A stretch of DNA of 64,000 bases from JALEFZ01 sp039817415 (GTDB taxonomy: Bacteria; Bacteroidota; Bacteroidia; J057): positions 30,182 to 94,181 of the forward strand of contig JBCBVV010000022.1 of NCBI GenBank assembly GCA_039817415.1, written 5' to 3'. The stretch's first letter is position 1. Every line of letters starts with the position of its first letter. The translations under genes were made by a program, and so were the position numbers. This document shows, piece after piece, positions 53,501-60,222 of the stretch. The notes under the pieces are model-generated. The model did not search any database and was not told the origin of the DNA. It was given only the letters and a program-made list of their open reading frames with translations.

Positions 53501-53664
53501 AAATCGTAGATATGAGAGGTAGAATCCTTCACAGAACTGATTCCAAGCGCGTATTGGGAGCTGTTTCTGAGAACTTTGATCTAAGCGACGAGCCTGATGG
53601 TATCTATCTAGTGAAGATTCTGGTTGGCAATGAAATGCTGATCAAGAAGATCGCGATAGAATAA
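47587..53664 (+). CDS. Giant T9SS surface protein with four repeated modules
   Basis: 2025 residues. Signal peptide ends at TLTVWGQ. Residues ~25-240 are a nidogen/PEP-like beta-sandwich (SLNGLVTFNS). Four modules of ~297 residues begin near residues 361, 659, 956 and 1256; each has a choice-of-anchor-J-like jelly roll (VDFxGYNG, FGND, ISTDCG, DNDxFIDNINIKQL) and, except for a shorter last one, a CARDB-like Ig domain. Then come a beta domain (VTVFPKRTG), two PKD-like domains (YLFGDGDSTSMGTTIHTYPA and a second), and a C-terminal T9SS sorting domain. Module DNA is also repeated, spaced by ~893 bp. Likely an adhesin or matrix protein. Confidence 0.9.
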   Translation: MRKLFTPLLVLLLSTLTVWGQSSYQGTRFEDSGNPGGLGPTSDTGGQTGWTQLHAGSQSFNAWSTPVALPFAFEFFGHSVTQFSASLNGLVTFNSTAATTTTPPDDNTSLPSALLPDSTICGFWDAFTNSSPTGFDDEVSYQVFGTVGSRQLWIRWYDFEMGNPSLSFYYFAVVLEEGTNNIYFVDQYSSTPGSLSGTLGMQLTGSLAYQFGSTSTSHAGNGSTTLDNDYVQYVPSALVPNDIGAVDLFVSGVGTCFSNSEEISVEILNYGTNAFDFATNPTTVTVNLTGGNTGTLSATINSGSLAIGAKDTILISSTVDLSMGGVTDIEAYTTATADVSNQNDSTSASVTVPASVGSTIADVDFDGFNGSNLNSVFPQWDEANGLGNAPSSFGASSWGSGPFGNDATNPNGTSARINLWATFLAGEWMVGPIFTPQVNTVFSFDLAVTQFGSSAAGTFSPDDSLKVLISTDCGASYTTLGAYGESNVISNTGQTEIYDLSAYAGQKVQIAFYADDGTGFGPEDIYVYIDNINVKQLVPVDAQMNAFLAPGAGCLGNAEEVTVRVENVGSSALDFTVDPMTVSVDITGPTPQTFSTTISTGTLAVGGTFDVNVTNAADLSAPGTYDLVAYNSIATDGDLTNDTTSTSVTNEPSAGVNLNPVDFTGYNGINIDTQFPGWTEWEGVGQPQSVSNFSSWTSDDFGNDATSPNGTAIKLNIFSTGLAEWFLSPKFTATTQSKLVYDVVFTEWANTNPTFLGLDDTVGVYISADCGQSFQLVRLYDNTTAVSNTGQSDTVDLAAFNGQDIIVGFYGTTGPNFGGDNDIMFDNINIKQILTVEAQASAIVAPASAGCLGTNEDITIQVTNVGAAAIDFAVDTMTLNVDVAGPTPQSFSSEINSGVLPVGVSVDYVVTSSGDFSVAGTYTITGSLSLDEDIVTVNDTTTLSVTNEPSVGATVGPVDFVGYSGFDLPTAFPGWKEFDSENGQPTVENDFSPWTNDDFGNTALPQGISAKFNIFSTNRDGWIISPKFTPDTNSVLLFDIAMTQWNNTNAGTLGLDDSVGVYISTDCGANFVPAIIYDVNTVFSTTGETDTVDLNGFTGQDIIIGFYATSGPGFDGADNDVFIDNINIKQLFPVDLSVSAFPDLPTGDLACSPSPTDLTVTLTNGGLLPIDFSQDSATVVVEITGPVNQQYTVGLNTGIVPVSGSLDVLMSNMADFSAGGVYDITSYVFTQQDGDNGNDTLTASRENVGPVGVTLPVVDFTGYNGSNLNSQFAGWAEWEGQYQPQQASPFTEWVRDDYDNDTGNPNGDAARINLWNLNTHDWIISPKFSATSRSLMFYDIAITPFATANTSSNLGSDDTVAVYISTDCGVSFQMVKSYVDTTNIPAGGRTDSVDLGAYAGQDIQVAFYATEGLIDDAPDNDIFIDNVNIGEFFDLDAIAVSIDGPEDGICGDSMTMGSITLQNGGFVPLTEIPYTVEVTSAAGTETFVDTLVAASPLQFGDSDVAAFGPFNSYEGGEYTITLYTQLTGEENGGNDTLSTTIKIQSLAPPVVEPYGTVCIDSSATLVVANPNSELTTYEWITNVGGVQTVVGKGNTYETGALSANTTYTIREVLGAARLGEKDTTIGGGGQFDFTGGLEFDAITTFTLKEVTVFPKRTGAFEIALVDANLTVLQSKIVNLNVTNQAVVVELDFVVPPGTGYGLAEINGGLYRNFGGASYPYVLPGVVSITNTLNDLGASGYYYFFYDWLVESDSFPASLSNQLLCGRPDGEVTVEITKSATSSFTATAIDDNQVDFQDLSADADSVKYLFGDGDSTSMGTTIHTYPAAGNYTITQIAYSECGNDTTTQTVEVICTLPVADFTWALDPSDPDNITVQFTSNATRADSISYELFQGATSDLDDPNVRFPGTGIYVVNMTVFNACGSTTFSDTLDLIQTGLEGLVDLNSVQVYPNPSKGEFTLSLDVIASSMMNVEIVDMRGRILHRTDSKRVLGAVSENFDLSDEPDGIYLVKILVGNEMLIKKIAIE

Positions 53665-53676
53665 CAGAAAGTAGAT

Positions 53677-53718
53677 AAACAAAGAAGGCCGATCCAATTG
53701 GATCGGCCTTCTTTGTTT
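53677..53718. terminator. 42-bp perfect palindrome, bidirectional terminator
   Basis: Positions 53677-53697 are the exact reverse complement of 53698-53718, centred on AATT, with T runs at both ends. It lies between two convergent genes and would form a strong stem on either strand. Confidence 0.85.
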
Positions 53719-53742
53719 ATACCAGGAATAAGACCTTAAGCC

Positions 53743-54990
53743 TTATGCTTCATATCCTTGTGGGAGGTAGTAAAGGGTAGAGGAATTCTCCTTTGCTAAA
53801 TAAGTCTTTACAGCCTCACGAACTTCCTCAAGAGTGATGCTCTGGATGATATCAGGAGTCGTATTGATCAAATCAATGTCCCCAAGTGCATCAGACATTG
53901 CGAATGCCATGGCCTTATTCAATAAGTTTGTTTTTTGAAGCACAAAGGTGGCCTGAAGCTTTTGTTTCATTCTGTCTAGGTCTTCTTGGCCAATGTTATA
54001 TAATTGCTCTAAGGCTTCGTCAAGGGCATCCTCGTAAGCTTGTATACTTACATTGTCTGCTATTCTTCCCTCAATAGAAATGACACCTGGATCATGCAGC
54101 CCCCATGTATAGGATTGAGCTCCTGAACTGACTCTTCTGTTTTTGACAAGGTGCTGAAAGAGAATTCCGCTCTTCCCATTAGAAAGAAGATCGGTCAACA
54201 TATCTGCGATATAATAGCCTCTGTCTACATTGCCAGGAATATGGTATAGTTTGTACACGGCAGGAATGGGCACAGAGCCATGTACCGTCATATGTTTTGC
54301 CTGAGTCTGAGGTGCCTCCTGCGGTAAACTGTGTTTTTTGAGTTCTCGGGAAGGAATGGGGCCAAACCATTTTTCAGCTAATTGAAATACCTCATCAGCT
54401 TTGACATCACCCACCACGATCAGGGTAGCGTTATTGGGAGCATAATAGCCGTAGAAGAAATCTTTGACCTCATCCAAACTCGCTTCTTCAATATGGCGTA
54501 TTTCCTTCCCAATAGTTGGCCATTGATAGGGATGGGTATCATAATGTAATTCCCGGAGTTTGATATAGGCATCCCCATAAGGCTGATTCAAGTAACGCTG
54601 TTTGTATTCCTCAATAACGACCTTCTTCTGGATATCTAACTTCTCTTGAGAAAATGACAAAGAAAGCATACGGTCGGATTCAAGCCAAAAGGCCGTTTCC
54701 AACTGATTAGAAGGAAGGGAAATGAAGTAGTTGGTAACGTCAGCGGTTGTAAAGGCATTGTTTTCGCCACCTACACGCTGAAGGGCAATGTCATAATGGG
54801 CAATGTTTTGGCTGCCCTCAAACATCAGGTGTTCAAATAAATGTGCAAAACCCGTCCTTGAAGGCTCTTCGTCTTTAGAGCCTACCTTGTAAATAATGTC
54901 CACTACAGCTTTGGGAACAGAGGAATCTTCGTGAACGACAACTTTGAGTCCGTTAGCTAGTGTTTGAGTTTGATAGGAAAGCTTCAGCAT
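53743..54990 (-). CDS. M16-family zinc peptidase
   Basis: 415 residues. The inverted zinc motif HxxEH is in GFAHLFEHLMFEG (His50, Glu53, His54), with the distal glutamate expected about 75 residues later. Family pieces ENAFTTADVTNYFISLP and APNNATLIVVGDVKADEVF follow; the C-terminal half is the second M16 lobe. No signal peptide, so it is probably cytoplasmic, unlike many exported Bacteroidota M16 proteins. Start 12 bp after the stop of the repeat-protein gene, suggesting an operon with obg. Confidence 0.9.
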   Translation of the reverse strand: MLKLSYQTQTLANGLKVVVHEDSSVPKAVVDIIYKVGSKDEEPSRTGFAHLFEHLMFEGSQNIAHYDIALQRVGGENNAFTTADVTNYFISLPSNQLETAFWLESDRMLSLSFSQEKLDIQKKVVIEEYKQRYLNQPYGDAYIKLRELHYDTHPYQWPTIGKEIRHIEEASLDEVKDFFYGYYAPNNATLIVVGDVKADEVFQLAEKWFGPIPSRELKKHSLPQEAPQTQAKHMTVHGSVPIPAVYKLYHIPGNVDRGYYIADMLTDLLSNGKSGILFQHLVKNRRVSSGAQSYTWGLHDPGVISIEGRIADNVSIQAYEDALDEALEQLYNIGQEDLDRMKQKLQATFVLQKTNLLNKAMAFAMSDALGDIDLINTTPDIIQSITLEEVREAVKTYLAKENSSTLYYLPQGYEA

Positions 54991-55001
54991 TGGCGTGAAT
55001 G

Positions 55002-55628
55002 TTATTCTTCTTCTTGTTGAGTGGCATTCAAATCAGGCTCAGAGGAAATAGGAGCATTTTTTTCTTGCTCTACTGGTTTCTTCCTCGTTTTGAGCTGTAT
55101 ATTTTTTCTTCCCTTTAAGGGTGGTCCTTTTTTGAGTTTGGGCTTGGGAAAAGGTTGTTCTTCTTTTGAGTTCTCCTCCTGTTCAGAATTCTTGGTTTTG
55201 AGCTTAATATCTTTTCTCCCTTTGAGTGGCGGTCCCTTTTTAAGAGCTGTTTTGGGGGAATCCGTCATGTTTTTGGCGCCTGACTTATCCTCAGTGCTTG
55301 AATCTTTGGTTTTAAGGCTGATTTTTTTCTTCCCTTTTAAAGCTGGTCTCTTTTTCAAAGGCAATTTTTTTGAATCAGAAGAGCTTGTCTCACCTCCGGT
55401 AGCTCTTTTGGGAACTGGTTTGGCTTTGGTGGGTGATTTGGGTTGAATGGGCTCTTTGGAGGGATGGGCAAGGCGAATGGGATTGAATTCAAACTTTTTT
55501 TGTTGATCGAAGGATTGTGGACTGATTTGCTGGAAGAGGGATTCCCATTTAGCCCAAAGATCAGGCTGAGCGGTTTTGAAGCTCTCAACATCGATTCTCT
55601 TTTGGGTTAAAAAATCCTCCAGCCTCAT
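55002..55628 (-). CDS. Lysine-rich repeat protein coupled to obg
   Basis: 208 residues from the ATG at 55628, which overlaps the obg TGA as ATGA. The first ~60 residues (MRLEDFLTQKRIDVESFKTA) are helical; the rest is low-complexity, basic and proline-rich, with three copies of a unit like KKGPPLKGRKxIxLKT spaced by Ser/Glu/Lys stretches. No family recognised. Predicted to be soluble and nucleic-acid or ribosome binding only by charge, which is inference. The coupling to obg and adjacency to an M16 peptidase are the only context clues. Confidence 0.75.
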   Translation of the reverse strand: MRLEDFLTQKRIDVESFKTAQPDLWAKWESLFQQISPQSFDQQKKFEFNPIRLAHPSKEPIQPKSPTKAKPVPKRATGGETSSSDSKKLPLKKRPALKGKKKISLKTKDSSTEDKSGAKNMTDSPKTALKKGPPLKGRKDIKLKTKNSEQEENSKEEQPFPKPKLKKGPPLKGRKNIQLKTRKKPVEQEKNAPISSEPDLNATQQEEE

Positions 55629-56632
55629 GCGCTTAAATCCATTGTTTCGGTGAGTTTTTTCCAAAGGGCATCTTTAAGTTCTGTCAAGCCTTTTTGGGCC
55701 ACGGAAGAAATATACAGGTAATCGACCTTCAAATCCTGTAATTCTTCATCGATCTCGGCTTTTAGTTCGTCATCAATCATATCTTCCTTGGTGATGGCGA
55801 GTAAGCGTGGTGTTTTTAGAAGCTCTGAATTGTATTGTTCTACTTCGTGAAGAAGAATTTCGTATTCACGGCTAATGTCATCAGAATCACAAGGGACCAT
55901 GAAGAGCAATACGTTGTTGCGCTCAATATGCCGTAAAAATTGAAATCCTAATCCTTTGCCTTTGTGAGCATCTTCAATGATTCCAGGAATGTCTGCCATT
56001 ACAAACGACTTATGATCTCTGTATGCAACTATGCCCAAATTCGGAACCAAGGTCGTAAATGCATAGTCTGCGATTTTGGGTCGAGCGGCACTCACGACAG
56101 ACAAGAGAGTAGATTTTCCCGCATTAGGGAAACCTACAAGGCCTACATCAGCTAAGGTTTTTAATTCCAGAATGACTGGGATTTCTATTGCTCTCCCTCC
56201 GCTGGTGGCATATTCGGGAACCTGGTTGGTGGAAGATTTGAAGTGGAAGTTTCCTTTGCCTCCATGACCACCTTTAGCTAGAACAATGGTTTCTCCATCC
56301 TCAGTGATCTCACCTAGAAATTCTCCTGTTTCGGCGTTTTTGGCAATGGTGCCTAGGGGAACTTCCAGGATTTCATCTTTTCCACTCTTTCCGCTTTTGC
56401 GTTGGCCGGCCCCGTTTTGTCCGGGTTGAGCCTTGATGAATTTCCTGTATTTCAAGTCAAGTAAGGTCCACAACTGGCTACTCCCTTTCATGACAATACT
56501 GCCTCCTTTGCCTCCATCCCCTCCATCAGGGCCTCCTTTGGGAACAAACATTTCTCTCCTCCAGGAAATGACCCCATTTCCTCCTTGTCCACTTTTGATA
56601 AACAGTTTTACGTAATCTACAAATGAATTCAT
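55625..56632 (-). CDS. obg: Obg/CgtA GTPase
   Basis: 335 residues from the ATG at 56632; a TTG three codons earlier is in frame but unlikely. The glycine-rich Obg fold is VPKGGPDGGDGGKGGSIVM near residue 28. The G domain has Walker A GFPNAGKSTL near residue 164, switch region YAFTTLVPNLGIV, DIPG and the ITKED/SSVA region. The optional C-terminal OCT domain is absent, as common in Bacteroidota. It binds the 50S subunit in biogenesis and (p)ppGpp response. Its TGA overlaps the ATG of the downstream repeat-protein gene by 4 nt. Confidence 0.95.
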   Translation of the reverse strand: MNSFVDYVKLFIKSGQGGNGVISWRREMFVPKGGPDGGDGGKGGSIVMKGSSQLWTLLDLKYRKFIKAQPGQNGAGQRKSGKSGKDEILEVPLGTIAKNAETGEFLGEITEDGETIVLAKGGHGGKGNFHFKSSTNQVPEYATSGGRAIEIPVILELKTLADVGLVGFPNAGKSTLLSVVSAARPKIADYAFTTLVPNLGIVAYRDHKSFVMADIPGIIEDAHKGKGLGFQFLRHIERNNVLLFMVPCDSDDISREYEILLHEVEQYNSELLKTPRLLAITKEDMIDDELKAEIDEELQDLKVDYLYISSVAQKGLTELKDALWKKLTETMDLSA

Positions 56633-56666
56633 TCCCGCCAATCTTTGCCAATTCTACAAATATACA

Positions 56667-56705
56667 AAGGTTCAAAGAACAACCATTCATTGTCCTTTGA
56701 ACCTT
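56667..56705 (-). terminator. Hairpin between adk and obg
   Basis: A perfect 11-bp stem AAGGTTCAAAG/CTTTGAACCTT (56667-56677 with 56695-56705, 17-nt loop) lies downstream of adk and upstream of obg on the minus strand; the T tail is weak. Confidence 0.5.
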
Positions 56706-56761
56706 GAGTAATTTATGTACGATCCCGACTAAAAAAGGATAATGGATTATCCCATTTCCAA

Positions 56762-57334
56762 TCAGGCGTGTTTCTGAAGTACGTCTGAGATCCTGTGAGC
56801 TATTTCCTCAACAGAACCTAAACCGTGTACTTGATTCAATTTATTTTGCCCTTTGTAGAAGTCTGCTACAGGAAGGGTTTTGCTTTTGTACTCACCGATT
56901 CTCGCAGCAATTGTTGCTTCGTTGTCATCCGTTCTCCCTTGCTGTCTTCCTCTTTCCAGTAGTCTTTTGATCAATTCTTCTTCTGGTACTACCAGTTCCA
57001 ACATACAGCTGATAGAGGTATTCTTGTCTTCCAATAACTTATCTAGTGCCTCTGCTTGTGCAACTGTTCTAGGGAATCCATCAAAAATGAATCCTTTTGC
57101 TTCCGGATTGCTGTCAATTCTATCGGCTATAAGTGCAATTACAATCTCATCGCTTACCAGTTTCCCAGCGGCGATGATGTCCTTTACTTGCTTTCCCAAT
57201 TCAGAACCTGAAGCCATGGCGGCTCTCAACATATCACCAGTGGAACAATGTACAAGCTGATGATTATCAATTAAAAATTTGGACTGGGTTCCTTTACCCG
57301 CACCTGGAGGGCCGAAAATCACAATGTTTAGCAT
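56762..57334 (-). CDS. adk: Adenylate kinase
   Basis: 190 residues from the ATG at 57334; the open frame extends 36 codons upstream but MLNIVIFGPPGAGKGTQ is the usual start. Walker A GPPGAGKGT is at residues 8-16, the AMP-binding region has STGDMLRAAMASGSELG and FIFDGFPRTVAQAEAL, and the short LID RLLERGRQQGRTDDNEATI lacks the four-cysteine zinc site. It interconverts ATP+AMP and 2 ADP. Obg lies 129 bp downstream, separated by a hairpin. Confidence 0.97.
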   Translation of the reverse strand: MLNIVIFGPPGAGKGTQSKFLIDNHQLVHCSTGDMLRAAMASGSELGKQVKDIIAAGKLVSDEIVIALIADRIDSNPEAKGFIFDGFPRTVAQAEALDKLLEDKNTSISCMLELVVPEEELIKRLLERGRQQGRTDDNEATIAARIGEYKSKTLPVADFYKGQNKLNQVHGLGSVEEIAHRISDVLQKHA

Positions 57335-57753
57335 ACTGATACGCTGATTCTTATTCAAACTTTGGAAGAGTGTAAAAGTACGGAATTTTTGGATAAGGCG
57401 GAAAAGAAACTTCTTCATATGAAGGTGATTAGAATCCCTCATGGGACTGATTTAGGTAGGTAATATCCTTGATAAAGAAGAAGATAGTTCAGGAAAGATC
57501 AAAAATTCAGTTTGACCTATGGTGCAAAAAAATTTATTTTACATAATAATGAAAAATTATGGCTCAATAATATTAATTCTCAAATAATTGGCCAAGAGTG
57601 TAAAATTATTGAAGAAATACGAATATCCCTGTCAATTGGCACATTGATTGTGTCTGAATAAGTAACCTGTACTAAATATTTTATTGTCCAGAAATGATCT
57701 GGCGTAATCCCTGTTACTCATTCATTACTTGACCTACTAATAATTAGCTTTAC
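57335..57753. other. Intergenic stretch between adk and the next gene
   Basis: About 420 nt of AT-rich sequence between divergent genes. On the minus strand TACTTTTA (57380-57373) is a candidate -7 element for adk. No RNA gene, terminator or repeat is seen. Confidence 0.4.
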
Positions 57754-58830
57754 ATGAAGCCTATTACTCCGTTCCTGTTTGTATTACTCCTTATCTCTGT
57801 GAGTCTTTCAGTGAAAGCTAATCCACCGGGTCAGATTACGCTGGAGAAGCTCATTAATGACCGCATTTATTCGTATCCATTAAGCTCGGACAATCTCCTG
57901 AAATTGGCAGCTTACTTCGAAATGAAAGGAGTATATAAAGCCAGTTACGACCAAATGGAGATGGATTTTGGAAGTTTGGGAACGATTTCCTTTTTCAAGG
58001 ACAGGTTGTTTCTAAGAACTCATAAAGGACAGGTGTTTCACCTAAAGCCAAACTATCCCGATGCAGAGCTGCTTGGCCTTGTAAATGATGCCTTGAGGGC
58101 AATGTTTGAATCCATTCCGTTAATGGGCAATTATAACTGCCACCCTGCACAGATTGACTTTGTAGATCAACACTTAGCGGATAAAAATATTGAGCCATTT
58201 GATAAACTCTATCTACGTTTCATCCTCTTGAAATATGGGAAATATGACGCAGGTAAAGCTAAAGTCGAGTTCCGCTCTGCTTGGTTACCTTCATCTTCCT
58301 CGGCCAACAATAGTTCGCTTGTTAGGAAATATACTACCCCTCAAATCATCTATCTCTATCCAAAGGTCATCCGTGGCTATTATGAGAAAATAGGCGGAAC
58401 GGTTTTTATTCAAGCTGAGAAGAAGACTCCTTACTCTTATGTAATTGGTCAGACTTCAAAGCCCAACGTTGCAGCTTTCAAGTTGTTCATCCAAAAGCTA
58501 TTTGTACAATCAATAAAATACATCGCACAACAGGAGACTGATAGGCTACAGGAAAATGTTAACATCAGTAAGAACATTGAAAGCTCGAAATTGACAGCTT
58601 CCATGTCTTCCAAGCTGAAGCCTTCAGCGAAATCCAAGAAATGGGAAGGTCCATATGACAGAGACAGTTGGATGATTATGATGCTGACCATTCTGAGAAA
58701 GAATAACACCAATGTAGGAGAGCCGGAGATCATCAAACACTTCGTCAAGGAGCCTTATTTCGATCGATTAAGGTCTTATATGACACGTGAAGAACAGCAA
58801 GCTGTAGATCAGTACTTGAAGGAGAACTAA
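57754..58830 (+). CDS. Uncharacterised secreted protein
   Basis: 358 residues. Signal peptide to about residue 22 (VSLSVKA). The rest is soluble and helical-rich, with ITLEKLINDRIYSYPLSS, a cysteine at GNYNCHPAQIDF, an Ala/Ser-rich SSSSANNSS linker near residue 180, a Lys/Ser-rich segment near 280-295 and an EEQQAVDQYL tail. The same frame includes no membrane segment beyond the signal. No family recognised. It is followed by its own terminator. Confidence 0.6.
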   Translation: MKPITPFLFVLLLISVSLSVKANPPGQITLEKLINDRIYSYPLSSDNLLKLAAYFEMKGVYKASYDQMEMDFGSLGTISFFKDRLFLRTHKGQVFHLKPNYPDAELLGLVNDALRAMFESIPLMGNYNCHPAQIDFVDQHLADKNIEPFDKLYLRFILLKYGKYDAGKAKVEFRSAWLPSSSSANNSSLVRKYTTPQIIYLYPKVIRGYYEKIGGTVFIQAEKKTPYSYVIGQTSKPNVAAFKLFIQKLFVQSIKYIAQQETDRLQENVNISKNIESSKLTASMSSKLKPSAKSKKWEGPYDRDSWMIMMLTILRKNNTNVGEPEIIKHFVKEPYFDRLRSYMTREEQQAVDQYLKEN

Positions 58831-58851
58831 GAAAAAAGACCATCCATAAAA

Positions 58852-58886
58852 AAAGCAGCTGATGATTCGTCATCAACTGCTTTTTT
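58852..58886. terminator. Bidirectional terminator
   Basis: A 14-bp stem with one mismatch and a TTCG loop (58852-58865 with 58870-58883), with A/T runs on both sides, between convergent genes. Confidence 0.8.
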
Positions 58887-58900
58887 CTTTAGGCCTATGT

Positions 58901-59527
58901 CTATCTTTTTTCATTCGGTTTCTGGGGTTGCAGGTGTTGGGGGCAGACTGAGCCAAATATTTCGTAGAGGACCTTATTCCTTTTGTGTTCTACCAAAATG
59001 AGTGTTTGTTGCCACTGTTGGTTTTTGGCGTTGGGTTTAAGGTCATTCAATAACTCATCTTGTCTGGAAGCTAAGCCATAATACTCTGCAAGCTTGGGTC
59101 GAATGGTTCTGATCTCATCTTGGCCTAATCCCATAAGGCAATTTGCCAATTCTTTTTCCAGGGCTACAAACTGCGTTTCATAGGTGGAACGGATGGCAGG
59201 TGAAAGGACAGGTGCGCCTTTCAATTCTTTCTCTAAGGTAATGATGACATTGTCCCTCGTTTCATTCTCTTCACCTGGCATAAGAAAACCCAAAGAGAAA
59301 AGGATAAGGAAACTGGCAGCGATGGCCCAGTAGGCATGTGCAGGCTTTACATTAGCTTGCTGGATTTGTCGCTCTATATTTGCCCATAGATCATCTGGAG
59401 CCTTGTATTGAGGTAAGTCTCCTATATTCATCCGTTTTAGAATTGAATTCCACAGATGAGAAGGAGCCTCGTAAATCGGAAGCTTCTTTATTGCCTCTAG
59501 CAAGCTATTTCGATTCTTTTCCTTCAT
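58901..59527 (-). CDS. Anti-sigma factor-like membrane protein
   Basis: 208 residues from the ATG at 59527, which overlaps the TGA of the sigma factor gene as ATGA; this coupling decides the start. The N-terminus contains a duplicated motif LPxYxAPxxLWxxIxxxx (residues ~16-33 and ~38-55) that may bind the sigma factor. One membrane segment YWAIAASFLILFSLGFLM lies near residue 75 and a helical periplasmic domain follows, ending at a Cys-containing tail. The pairing with an ECF sigma gives the anti-sigma role; it has no ASD/zinc motif. Confidence 0.75.
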   Translation of the reverse strand: MKEKNRNSLLEAIKKLPIYEAPSHLWNSILKRMNIGDLPQYKAPDDLWANIERQIQQANVKPAHAYWAIAASFLILFSLGFLMPGEENETRDNVIITLEKELKGAPVLSPAIRSTYETQFVALEKELANCLMGLGQDEIRTIRPKLAEYYGLASRQDELLNDLKPNAKNQQWQQTLILVEHKRNKVLYEIFGSVCPQHLQPQKPNEKR

Positions 59528-60093
59528 CTTTCTATTCCCCAAGCTCGGAGCTGTTTTTTTAAATTCTTCTTGGCATGAAACAATTGAGACTTGGATGTAC
59601 CCTCAGAAATGGTCATCATTTTTGCGACCTCCTTATGGCTATATCCTTCAATTTCAATGAGTACAAATACTGTTCGATATCCATCAGGCAATCCCTGGAT
59701 AGCTTTTTCCAAGTAATCGGGTGTCATGTATTCTCCCCAATCCAGAATCAGTTCATCTGCGACCTGATCTAGCGATTCAAAAAAGCGATTGTTCTGTTTG
59801 ATCTTTTTATAGGCCGCTCTTACAATGATGGTCTTGATCCAGGCTCCGAGGGAGGATTTTCGTTGGAACTTTTCCAGCCCTCTGAAAACTCCGACAAAGC
59901 CTTCCTGCATGGCATCCTGTGCCATTTCAAAGTCATTGGTGATTCGATAACAGAGCGTATACATCGCATCTTTGTACCGATCATATAGTTTTTTTTGAGA
60001 CATCCTATTGCCCTGAAGGCATCCTTCAAGAATGGCCTCCTCAACAGGATTCATTTGATAAGATGGAGATACTTTTTTCACGACATTGCTCAT
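59524..60093 (-). CDS. ECF sigma factor
   Basis: 189 residues. Region 2 has QKKLYDRYKDAMYTLCYRITNDFEMAQDAMQEGFVGVFRGL, region 4 has GLPDGYRTVFVLIEIEGYSHKEVAKMMTISEGTSKSQLFHAKKNLKKQ. An unusually good Shine-Dalgarno AAGGAG lies 4 nt before the ATG, rare in this phylum. The TGA overlaps the anti-sigma ATG by 4 nt. No obvious target genes in the window, although the preceding TPR protein could be part of the same envelope response. Confidence 0.93.
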   Translation of the reverse strand: MSNVVKKVSPSYQMNPVEEAILEGCLQGNRMSQKKLYDRYKDAMYTLCYRITNDFEMAQDAMQEGFVGVFRGLEKFQRKSSLGAWIKTIIVRAAYKKIKQNNRFFESLDQVADELILDWGEYMTPDYLEKAIQGLPDGYRTVFVLIEIEGYSHKEVAKMMTISEGTSKSQLFHAKKNLKKQLRAWGIER

Positions 60094-60179
60094 CTTCTCC
60101 TTTAAGCGCTTTCCTTAAAGTAAAGAGAAGTTACAAAATGGTTGTATGGTCTGGGAATACTATGAGAATGCCCATCAAA

Positions 60180-60205
60180 AAAGGGCAGTCAATTGACCGC
60201 CCTTT
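60180..60205 (-). terminator. Terminator of the TPR protein gene
   Basis: Stem AAAGGGC/GCCCTTT (60180-60186 with 60199-60205) around an inner GTCAATTGAC palindrome, followed by T runs on the minus strand, 17 bp after the stop. Confidence 0.75.
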
Positions 60206-60222
60206 CCAATATAGATTTCTTT

